DNA of 13,448 nucleotides from positions 1-13,448 of the forward strand of contig JAWLCG010000103.1 in NCBI GenBank assembly GCA_041687295.1, in the 5' to 3' direction. Position 1 is the stretch's first letter; each line of letters begins with the position of its first letter. Below, piece after piece: positions 1-5,697 of the stretch. The translations under genes were made by a program, and so were the position numbers. Below the pieces are notes generated by a model. It was not told where the DNA came from, did no database searches, and saw only the letters and a list, made by a program, of their open reading frames with translations. The DNA is from JAWLCG01 sp041687295. Its GTDB lineage: Bacteria; Planctomycetota; Phycisphaerae; SM23-33; FEN-1343.

Positions 1-771
1 GTACTCCTGCTGGAGTCGAAGCGTCACGTCGTCGGCCTTGACAGTGCGGATGAACTCGGCGAGACTCCCGACGGCGCACTGGGTGAGGAACTCGCCCTTC
101 TCGGCCGTGGCGGCTGTGGGGTCGCCGGCGAAGTGCGTGGGGTGGTCGGCGTACCACCACATGGGATTGCGGGCCCCGCCGAGGTGCTGCTGGTGGCCCC
201 GGGCGGACCAGTCGTCCGGGCCGGTGACGGCGTCCATATTGACGGCCTGGGGGCGCAGGTGCAGCAGCAGGCTGGTTTCGCCCTCGTCGGCATGGCCGCC
301 GGCGGGGGCGGTGCGCATCTGCTCCCACTGGCGGGTCTGCTCGGGCGTGCGCCAGCGCGGGCAGATGTAGACGGTGTAGTCGCGGGGCTGCTGGAGGAGG
401 GTGAACATCGCCAGGTCCAGCAGCGCCCCGTTGCCGCCGTGGGCGTTGAACAGGATAATCTTGCTCAGGCCGTTTCGGCCGATCTCGTCGAGGCTGGCCA
501 GCAGCAGCTCCAGCAGCAGGCCGTTGGGCAGCGAGAAGGTGCCGGGGCTGTGGCGGGCCTCGGCGATCTGGCCGAGGTAGTAGCTGGGGAAGACGATGGC
601 GGGCTCGCGTTGGGCGGCCTGGCGGGCGACGGCGTCGGCGGCGATCTGGTCGGTTCCCAGCGGCAGGTGCGGGCCGTGACGCTCCAGGCAGCCCATCGGC
701 ACGATGCACACGCCGGCGGTGTCGGTGACGGCGCGGGCGAACTGCTCGCCCGTCAGGTCGGTCCATAGCAT
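1..771 (-). CDS. Creatininase-family amidohydrolase (3' end off the left edge)
   Basis: Reads leftwards from ATG at 771; 257 codons are visible with no stop. Creatininase-family proteins are usually about 240-270 residues, so only a little is missing. Family signatures seen: GCLERHGPHLPLGTD (residues 27-41), giving metal ligands E30, H32 and D41; FNAHGGN (108-114), with H111; and GHADEGETS (159-167), with H160 and E165. In the family these hold a two-metal centre that hydrolyses cyclic or linear amides. Members include creatinine amidohydrolase, MftE peptidase and formamide hydrolases of riboflavin/F420 synthesis, and the substrate here cannot be told apart. No signal peptide or membrane segment, so cytoplasmic. 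An AGGAG ribosome site lies 7 nt before the start and a TTGACG/TATCCT promoter lies further upstream. Family assignment is firm; substrate unknown. Confidence 0.9.
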   Translation of the reverse strand, partial: MLWTDLTGEQFARAVTDTAGVCIVPMGCLERHGPHLPLGTDQIAADAVARQAAQREPAIVFPSYYLGQIAEARHSPGTFSLPNGLLLELLLASLDEIGRNGLSKIILFNAHGGNGALLDLAMFTLLQQPRDYTVYICPRWRTPEQTRQWEQMRTAPAGGHADEGETSLLLHLRPQAVNMDAVTGPDDWSARGHQQHLGGARNPMWWYADHPTHFAGDPTAATAEKGEFLTQCAVGSLAEFIRTVKADDVTLRLQQEY

Positions 772-824
772 GGCGGTTCTCCTGGGCGTCTGGCCCTGGC
801 CGGCGTGGCCGGGGCACTGGCTGA

Positions 825-852
825 AGGATACCTCGGCCGCCGGGGCCGTCAA
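825..852 (-). promoter_or_regulatory. Sigma70-like promoter for the creatininase-family gene
   Basis: On the minus strand TTGACG (852-847) and TATCCT (830-825) are separated by 16 bp. Transcription would start near 818, giving a leader of about 47 nt with AGGAG just before the ATG at 771. Predicted from hexamers only. Confidence 0.45.
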
Positions 853-887
853 GGCGCCATCGGGCAGACCCTGCCGGGGCCGGGGCC

Positions 888-893
888 TACAAT
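888..893 (+). promoter_or_regulatory. Possible -10 box of the RNA-ligase-like gene
   Basis: TACAAT lies about 40 nt before the ATG at 934 in otherwise GC-rich DNA. The matching -35 region is poor (CAGACC at 865-870). It is divergent from, and within 40 bp of, the creatininase promoter, so the two could affect each other. Confidence 0.3.
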
Positions 894-933
894 GAAGGAC
901 GGGCCCGGGAGGGACCCTGGAGAGGGAGAGGGC

Positions 934-1560
934 ATGGCCTTTTCAGTGAATCTGTTCCTGGACGAGAAGGCAACGCGGCAGATCCAGGCGCTCTGGGACC
1001 GCCTGGCCGAGCGGCAGCTCGCGCTGCACATGCGTTCGACGGTGGATCGGCCCCACGTGACGCTGGCGATCTTCGACGAGCTCAACGTGCCGGCCGCCCA
1101 GTTGGCGATGGTCCGCTACGCGCAGGACCTCACGGTCATCCCCATCCGCATGCCCTCGCTGGGGGTGTTCCCGGGGCCCCATGGGTCGATCTACCTGGCG
1201 GTGACGGTCACCGAGACCCTGCTGGACCTGCACGCGGGCCTGCACCGCAGCCTCGAGCGGTTCGGCGCCCGGCCCTGGGCGATCTATCGGCCGGGGCTGT
1301 GGATGCCCCACTGTACGCTGGCGATGGACCTGGCGACCGAGGCCGTGCCGCCCGCCGTGGCCGCCTGCCTGGAGGGCTGGCAGCCCGTCGAGGCGGTGCT
1401 CGAGGAGATCGGCATCAGCCAGTTCCAGCCGCTCCAGCACGTCTGCCGCCTGCCCCTGCCCCACCACGCCCAACCCATCGCCGCCAGCCAGCCCGCCCCC
1501 CAGCCCGCCCGCTCGGCCGAGATCCTCCGCGCCTGGCGCGCCGGCTGGCGACGGGGGTAG
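934..1560 (+). CDS. 2'-5' RNA ligase family protein (2H phosphoesterase)
   Basis: A protein of 208 residues with the two HxT tetrapeptides that define 2H phosphoesterases: RPHVTL (H41, T43) and MPHCTL (H126, T128), 85 residues apart as expected for the bilobed fold (LigT/ThpR, CPDase, YjcG types). Known members open 2',3'-cyclic phosphates or join 2'-5' RNA ends; which applies here cannot be read from sequence. ATG 934 was chosen over the in-frame ATG at 805 because the domain begins directly after it (MAFSVNLFLDE) and a purine-rich GGAGAGGGAGAG ribosome site precedes it. The last 35 or so residues are Pro/Ala/Arg-rich beyond the domain and probably disordered. It stands alone, with a palindrome-rich gap before the next gene. 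Cytoplasmic. Confidence 0.87.
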   Translation: MAFSVNLFLDEKATRQIQALWDRLAERQLALHMRSTVDRPHVTLAIFDELNVPAAQLAMVRYAQDLTVIPIRMPSLGVFPGPHGSIYLAVTVTETLLDLHAGLHRSLERFGARPWAIYRPGLWMPHCTLAMDLATEAVPPAVAACLEGWQPVEAVLEEIGISQFQPLQHVCRLPLPHHAQPIAASQPAPQPARSAEILRAWRAGWRRG

Positions 1561-1576
1561 GCCGGGCCGAGCGCCC

Positions 1577-1635
1577 TCGAAGACGCCGGGGGTGGCGCCT
1601 GGCGCCTTCGACGGCGGGCCAGGGCCCGCCCTACT
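1577..1635. repeat. Pair of hairpins between RNA-ligase-like gene and PFK
   Basis: First, TCGAAGACGCC (1577-1587) pairs with GGCGCCTTCGA (1601-1611) with one mismatch. Second, GGCGGGCC (1613-1620) pairs with GGCCCGCC (1623-1630), directly followed by CTAC. Read from the other strand, the second is GTAGGGCGGGCCC, the same head and stem start as the palindrome at 4980-5045. It may be a decayed REP element that also ends transcription of the upstream gene; there is no T-run. Confidence 0.5.
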
Positions 1636-1647
1636 GGGCACAGATGA

Positions 1648-1676
1648 CTGGCATTTTGCGGGTGATTCGTTACAGT
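1648..1676 (+). promoter_or_regulatory. Weak candidate promoter for the PFK gene
   Basis: The DNA between about 1640 and 1680 is distinctly AT-richer than its surroundings. TACAGT (1671-1676) could be the -10 box and CTGGCA (1648-1653) a poor -35 box 17 bp upstream. The leader to the GTG at 1751 would be about 70 nt. Confidence 0.27.
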
Positions 1677-1750
1677 ATGGGCTCCGGGCCGCCCGCGTGG
1701 CGGGGATGGGCCCGACGAGGTGGTTTCTGGATAGCGGAAAGGTCCCCAAC

Positions 1751-3031
1751 GTGAGCAAGATTCGCGGTCGAGCCATCGTCGCCCAGTCCGGCGGCCCCAC
1801 CACGGTCATCAACAGCAGCGCCTGCGGCGTGATCCAGACGGTCCTGGCCCACCCGGAGACCTTCACGGGCCTCTACGGGTCGCTCAACGGCATCCTCGGC
1901 GTGCTGCGCGAGGAGCTCTACGACCTCGGCCAGGAGACGCCCGAGGCCATCGACCGCCTGAAGCGGACCCCCTCGGCCGCGCTGGGCTCGTGCCGCTACA
2001 AGCTCAAGAGCCTCGAGAAGGACCGCGCCGACTACGAGCGGATCGTCGAGGTCTTCCGCGCCCACGACATCCGCTACTTCTTCTACGCCGGCGGCAACGA
2101 CTCGATGGACACCGCTGACAAGGTCGCCAAGCTCGCCGCCGAGATGGGCTACGAGATGGTCGCCATCGGCGTGCCCAAGACGATCGACAACGACCTGGCC
2201 TACACCGACCACTGCCCCGGCTACGGCAGCGTGGCCAAGTTCAACGCCACCGCCGTCATGGAGGCCGGGCGGGATACCGAGAGCCTCTACACCCACGACA
2301 CCTGCACCGTCCACGAGGTGATGGGCCGAAACGCCGGCTGGATCGCCGCCGCCACCGGCCTGGCCCGCCGCGAGGAGCAGGACGCCCCCCACCTGATCTA
2401 CCTGCCCGAGGTCGCCTTCGACGTCAACCAGTTCGTCACCGACGTCCAGGAGTGCCTGCGGAAGTACCACCGCTGCTTCATCGCCTGCGGCGAGGGCGTC
2501 CGCGACGCCAAGGGTAATTACATCGCCGAGGCCGGCGGCGCGTTCGCCAAGGACGCCTTCGGCCACGCGCAGCTGGGCGGGGCGGCCGACGCCCTGCGGG
2601 GGATCATCGAGAAGCAAGTCGGCGTCAAGTGCCGCACCAACCGCGCCGGCACCGCCCAGCGCAACGCCATGCACTTCGCCAGCGCGACCGACGTGGCCGA
2701 GGCCTACCTGGCCGGCCAGGCCGCCGTCCAGGCCGCCCTCGCCGGCGAGCACGGCAAGATGGTGACCCTCGTCCGCCACGACGACGGCGGGCAGTACCGC
2801 TGCACGACGGGCCTGGTCGAGCTGGCCAAGGTCGCCAACGGCGAGCACCTCGTGCCCCGCCAGTACATCAACGAGGCGGGCAACGGCGTGACCGAGGCCT
2901 TCCGGGCCTACCTCCGCCCGCTGGTGCAGGGCCAGGCCGACGTCGAGATCGGCCCGGACGGCCTGCCGGTGTTCACCCGCCTGGCCAAGCAGATGGTGGC
3001 CAAGCGGAGCGGCCGGCAGTATGATGCATGA
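1751..3031 (+). CDS. pfp: 6-phosphofructokinase, predicted pyrophosphate-dependent
   Basis: Interconverts fructose 6-phosphate and fructose 1,6-bisphosphate in the cytoplasm. The 426-residue protein starts at GTG 1751, with GGAAAGG about 8 nt upstream and the family N-terminus GRAIVAQSGGPTTVIN beginning six codons in. An in-frame ATG at 1592 would add 53 unrelated residues. Motifs: GGNDSMDT (114-121), PKTIDND (142-148) and MGRNAGW (191-197). D117 replaces the glycine of the ATP-enzyme GGDGS loop, and K143 replaces the glycine of PGTIDND. Both changes are the established markers of phosphoryl-donor choice and point to PPi, so the reaction would be near-equilibrium and usable for gluconeogenesis. 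D146 is the expected catalytic base. The gene is probably co-transcribed with the GH10-like gene 53 nt downstream. Confidence 0.93.
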   Translation: MSKIRGRAIVAQSGGPTTVINSSACGVIQTVLAHPETFTGLYGSLNGILGVLREELYDLGQETPEAIDRLKRTPSAALGSCRYKLKSLEKDRADYERIVEVFRAHDIRYFFYAGGNDSMDTADKVAKLAAEMGYEMVAIGVPKTIDNDLAYTDHCPGYGSVAKFNATAVMEAGRDTESLYTHDTCTVHEVMGRNAGWIAAATGLARREEQDAPHLIYLPEVAFDVNQFVTDVQECLRKYHRCFIACGEGVRDAKGNYIAEAGGAFAKDAFGHAQLGGAADALRGIIEKQVGVKCRTNRAGTAQRNAMHFASATDVAEAYLAGQAAVQAALAGEHGKMVTLVRHDDGGQYRCTTGLVELAKVANGEHLVPRQYINEAGNGVTEAFRAYLRPLVQGQADVEIGPDGLPVFTRLAKQMVAKRSGRQYDA

Positions 3032-3084
3032 TTGTCACTGATGTTGCACTCGGCCCGACCGGGCGTTACGACGGGTAGGTGGGC

Positions 3085-4629
3085 ATGCTGCGTTTCGAGG
3101 CATTCCGGAATGGTCAGCCGGCGTCGGAGGTCAACCTCGCCGGGGCGTACGTCTTCGGGCAGGACCAGGTCCCCGTCCGCGCCGACCTGACGGCCGAGGA
3201 CGGCGCGATCCTCTGCGCCAAGCGGAGCCCCGGGGCGGCCGGCCTGGCGCTGCTGTGGCACGCCGAGGGCGACGGCGAGATGCTGCTGCCCACCACGCGC
3301 CTGCCCGAGCGGAACCGCCCCTACAACCTCAACCTCGAGCTCGCCCGCGCCCGGGTGATGCTGATCGACCAGAAGCGCGAGGACTGGGGCCTGATCGACT
3401 ACAGCGAGGCCGAGCAGTTCACCGAGGAGCTCGAGGCCGTCCGCCGGCTCTTTATCGACGCGCTGAAGATGGACGCCGACGACCGCCCCGCCGCCGCCAC
3501 GCTCGCCGACGCCTGCCTGGCGCGGGGGCTGGCCCTGGCCGAACGGATCGCCCTGTTCCACGCCTCGATCTTCCTCGCCCGCCGCCGCAAGACCGTCGCC
3601 GCCAAGCCCGTCCTGGGCTGCGCGGTGGACCTGTTCAGCCACTCCGACGCCTTCCGGGGACGGGTCAACGACGTCTGCGAGTTCGTCCGCGTGCCGCTGC
3701 CCTGGAAGCACATCGAACCCAAGGAACGCAACACCCAGTACGGCGAGATCGACGTCTGGACCGAGTGGGCCGTCCGCTCCAAGGTGCCCGTCCACGCCGG
3801 GCCGGTGCTGAGCTTCGAGCCGCAGTTCATCCCCGAGTGGCTCTACATCTGGGAGCACGACTTCGAGACCCTCCGCGAGATGATCTACGACTACGTCGGG
3901 CGGATCACCGAGCGCTACAAGGGCCGGGTCAGCCAGTGGATCGTCTGCTCGGGCCTGCACGCGTACAACGACTTCAACCTCAGCTTCGAGCAGATCATGG
4001 AGCTGACGCGGATGGGCTGCGCCCTGGTGAAAAAGGCCAGCCCCCGCGCCACCGCCCTGATCGACCTGCAGCTGCCCTGGGGCGAGTACTACGCCCGCAA
4101 CCCCCGCACCGTGCCCCCGCTGATGTACGCCGACATGTGCGTCCAGAGCGGCGTGAAGTTCGACGGCTTCGGCGTGCAACTCTACATGGGCGCCGCCAGC
4201 GACGGGCTGTTCGTCCGCGACCTGATGCAGCTGAGCGACCTGCTCGACGAGTTCGCCGCCTTCGGCAAGCCCCTGCACGTGACGGCCTGCCAGGTGCCCT
4301 CGAATACCACGCCGGACCGCTGGGACGGTTTCCGCGGCCAGGGCAAGCCCGACCAGGCCGGCCAGTGGCACGGGCCCTGGACGCCCGAGCTGCAGGCCCA
4401 GTGGCTGGCGGCCTTCTACCAGGTCGCCCTGTCCAAGCCCTACGTCGAGACCGTCTGCTGGCGCGACCTGGCCGACTACGAGGGCCACTACATGCCCCAC
4501 GGCGGCCTGTGCGCCAGCGACCTGGCGCCCAAGCCCGCCTTCGAGAGCCTCCGCCGCCTCCGCGCCAGCCTGAGCCGCCCCGCCGCCGCCCGACAACGCC
4601 GCGCCGCCACCCGAACCAAACCGGAGTAG
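3085..4629 (+). CDS. GH10 xylanase-fold protein lacking both catalytic glutamates
   Basis: A protein of 514 residues. An N-terminal beta-rich region (1-85) and a charged helical stretch (about 90-185, including DQKREDWGLIDYSEAE) precede a GH10-like barrel (about 190-500). Barrel landmarks: LPWKHIEP (205-212), WIVCSGLH (285-292), PWGEYYARN and HVTACQVPS (398-406). Against the GH10 patterns WDVVNE and ITELD, the acid/base Glu is G290 and the nucleophile Glu is A401. The usual HxLxW histidine is also missing (GPVLSF, 239-244). Retaining hydrolysis should not be possible, so an automated label of endo-1,4-beta-xylanase would mislead. There is no signal peptide, unlike secreted xylanases. ATG 3085 preferred; GTG 3079 in frame is possible (GGTAGGTGGG lies just before). 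Sugar binding or a structural role is a guess. The C-terminus is an Arg/Ala-rich tail. Confidence 0.8.
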   Translation: MLRFEAFRNGQPASEVNLAGAYVFGQDQVPVRADLTAEDGAILCAKRSPGAAGLALLWHAEGDGEMLLPTTRLPERNRPYNLNLELARARVMLIDQKREDWGLIDYSEAEQFTEELEAVRRLFIDALKMDADDRPAAATLADACLARGLALAERIALFHASIFLARRRKTVAAKPVLGCAVDLFSHSDAFRGRVNDVCEFVRVPLPWKHIEPKERNTQYGEIDVWTEWAVRSKVPVHAGPVLSFEPQFIPEWLYIWEHDFETLREMIYDYVGRITERYKGRVSQWIVCSGLHAYNDFNLSFEQIMELTRMGCALVKKASPRATALIDLQLPWGEYYARNPRTVPPLMYADMCVQSGVKFDGFGVQLYMGAASDGLFVRDLMQLSDLLDEFAAFGKPLHVTACQVPSNTTPDRWDGFRGQGKPDQAGQWHGPWTPELQAQWLAAFYQVALSKPYVETVCWRDLADYEGHYMPHGGLCASDLAPKPAFESLRRLRASLSRPAAARQRRAATRTKPE

Positions 4630-4637
4630 ACGCACGG

Positions 4638-4655
4638 GCCCCTGGGCCGTATGGA
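4638..4655 (+). repeat. 18-bp direct repeat, left flank of the 52-bp array
   Basis: GCCCCTGGGCCGTATGGA, identical to 4913-4930. Together the two copies bracket the tandem array; the distance of 275 bp equals five 52-bp units plus 15. Confidence 0.8.
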
Positions 4656-4914
4656 CCGTAGGCCGGGTCGAGCGCAGCGAGGCCCGGCACGGACACGGCT
4701 AAGCGCACCGTAGGCCGGGTCGAGCGCAGCGAGGCCCGGCACGGACGCAGCTGAGCGCACCGTAGGCCGGGGCGAGCGCAGCGAGGCCCGGCACGGACGC
4801 AGCTGAGCGCACCGTAGGCCGGGTCGAGCGCAGCGAGGCCCGGCACGGACGCAGCTGAGCGCACCGTAGGCCGGGTCGAGCGCAGCGAGGCCCGGCACGG
4901 ACACGGATGAGCGC
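4655..4914 (+). repeat. Five tandem copies of a 52-bp GTAG-headed palindromic unit
   Basis: Units begin at 4655, 4707, 4759, 4811 and 4863, exactly 52 bp apart with no spacers. Each starts ACCGTAGGCCGGG and holds an imperfect hairpin: GCCGGG pairs with CCCGGC around the core TCGAGCGCAGCGAGG. Copies 2-4 are almost identical (copy 3 has one T-to-G change in the stem). Copies 1 and 5 share a variant CACGG segment in the unit tail. The GTAG head beside a hairpin is the organisation of REP elements. The array fills most of the 462-bp gap between the GH10-like gene and the ComEA-like gene. Long ORFs across it are artefacts of the GC-rich repeat, and 52 is not a multiple of 3. Confidence 0.93.
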
Positions 4915-4930
4915 CCCTGGGCCGTATGGA
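4913..4930 (+). repeat. 18-bp direct repeat, right flank of the 52-bp array
   Basis: Second copy of the sequence at 4638-4655. It overlaps the last two bases of repeat unit 5. Confidence 0.8.
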
Positions 4931-4979
4931 GTGCGGCGAAGCATTCGCCGCTTTGGCTCGTTCGCGCCAAGGCCAGCCC

Positions 4980-5045
4980 GTAGGGCGGGCACCGTCCGCG
5001 TGTCGATGGCGCCGGCGCGTTCGACGCGGGCATTGCCCGCCCTAC
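4980..5045. repeat. Inverted repeat with GTAGGGCGGGCA arms
   Basis: GTAGGGCGGGCA (4980-4991) is exactly complementary to TGCCCGCCCTAC (5034-5045). An inner, bulged pairing (CCGCGTGTCGA with TTCGACGCGG) extends it. The GTAG heads face outward, as in paired REP/iREP elements. It ends about 35 bp before the ribosome site of the ComEA-like gene and could affect read-through into it. Confidence 0.75.
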
Positions 5046-5091
5046 AAGGTTCCTGCGAGCCCTGCATCCGATCCATCCGCGGAGGCCCGTC

Positions 5092-5514
5092 ATGCCCGAC
5101 ACGCCCGCCAGCCCCTGGGCCTGGAGCCGGGGCAACCTGATCGGCCTGGCCGTCGTGACGGCCCTGCTGGGCGGGCTGATCGTCTACCGCGCGCTGGCCA
5201 ACCCGGCCCGGCTGAGCGAGTCGCTGGAGGTCTCCACCGTTTCGCTGCAATCGGCCGGCGAACGCATCGACCCCAACACCGCCAGTTGGGCCAGCCTGGC
5301 CCGACTGCCCGGCATCGGTCCCGGCCGCGCCAAGGCCATCGTCAGCTACCGCGAGGGCCTCGCCGCCCAAGACCCCAGCCAGCCCCCCTTCGCCCGCCCC
5401 GCCGACCTGCAGAAGGTCTCGGGCATCGGGCCGGTGACCGTCGAGACGATTACGCCCTACCTGAGCTTCCCGGGGGGCGAGGCGCAGACGGCGGGCGCCA
5501 AGGCGCCCGAGTGA
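5092..5514 (+). CDS. ComEA-like helix-hairpin-helix DNA-binding membrane protein
   Basis: A protein of 140 residues. One hydrophobic segment (about 15-32, GNLIGLAVVTALLGGLIVY) should anchor it in the inner membrane. A short linker leads to two helix-hairpin-helix motifs: DPNTASWASLARLPGIGPGRA (60-80, hairpin PGIGPGRA) and ADLQKVSGIGPVTVETI (104-120, hairpin SGIGPVT). In ComEA proteins this tandem HhH unit binds double-stranded DNA during natural transformation. Many planctomycete relatives are annotated only as helix-hairpin-helix proteins, and no other competence gene lies here. The ATG has GGAGG (5081-5085) 6 nt upstream, the clearest ribosome site on this side of the window. The gene follows the repeat array, with no near neighbour on its strand. 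The HhH fold is certain; a competence role is inference. Confidence 0.85.
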   Translation: MPDTPASPWAWSRGNLIGLAVVTALLGGLIVYRALANPARLSESLEVSTVSLQSAGERIDPNTASWASLARLPGIGPGRAKAIVSYREGLAAQDPSQPPFARPADLQKVSGIGPVTVETITPYLSFPGGEAQTAGAKAPE

Positions 5515-5566
5515 TCCGAGACGGAGAGGCGTTGAGCCGCGAAATGGACCCCCCGGGCGAGACCCC

Positions 5567-5607
5567 CACGGATTGCGCGACTCGCTGCGCTCGACGCTCC
5601 ATCCGTG
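5567..5607. repeat. Hairpin carrying an inverted copy of the 52-bp repeat core
   Basis: CTCGCTGCGCTCGAC (5581-5595) is the exact reverse complement of the 15-nt core GTCGAGCGCAGCGAG in four of the five 52-bp units. It sits in the loop of a separate stem, CACGGAT (5567-5573) with ATCCGTG (5601-5607). A further small hairpin, GACGCGG (5622-5628) with CCGCGTC (5635-5641), follows. These fill most of the gap between the ends of the convergent ComEA-like and zwf genes. Confidence 0.65.
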
Positions 5608-5659
5608 CGCTTGGAGAGGAAGACGCGGAACCCCCCGCGTCGCGCCCTCCATCGGCGCC

Positions 5660-5697
5660 CCTCTACTCTCTACTTTCTCCTCTCTACTCTCTAACTA
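5660..5697. repeat. Pyrimidine-only low-complexity tract at the zwf 3' end
   Basis: Near-pure C/T tract built from CTCTACTCT-like units (for example CTCTACTCTCTACTTTCTCC), reaching into the zwf stop codon. The zwf transcript would end in a purine-rich GAGAGUAGAG stretch. No standard terminator hairpin is seen before it. Confidence 0.6.

Noticed and set aside
805..933. Upstream start (ATG 805) for the RNA-ligase-like gene
   Set aside because: The extra 43 residues are low-complexity, lie across the divergent promoters, and the ATG at 934 has the purine-rich ribosome site and the domain start.
1592..1750. Upstream start (ATG 1592) for PFK
   Set aside because: It would translate the intergenic palindrome and the candidate promoter; GTG 1751 fits the family N-terminus and ribosome site.
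1670..2848. Open frame of 392 codons opposite the PFK gene
   Set aside because: It lies wholly opposite the PFK gene, is made of Gly/Val/Ala/Asp-rich low-complexity sequence and has no recognisable motif. It is typical of the antisense frame in high-GC coding DNA.
3085..4629. Functional secreted xylanase
   Set aside because: No signal peptide, and neither catalytic glutamate is present at its expected place.
2908..4635. Open frame of 575 codons opposite the GH10-like gene
   Set aside because: Same kind of antisense shadow, spanning the end of one real gene and all of the next.
4655..4914. CRISPR array
   Set aside because: Copies abut with a strict 52-bp period and no variable spacers, and no cas gene is present. 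It is an ordinary tandem repeat.
4488..5652. Minus-strand proteins with repeating VPGLAALDPAYG-type segments
   Set aside because: The repeats come from translating the 52-bp DNA array, which shifts frame each unit; the ribosome site and start context are lacking.
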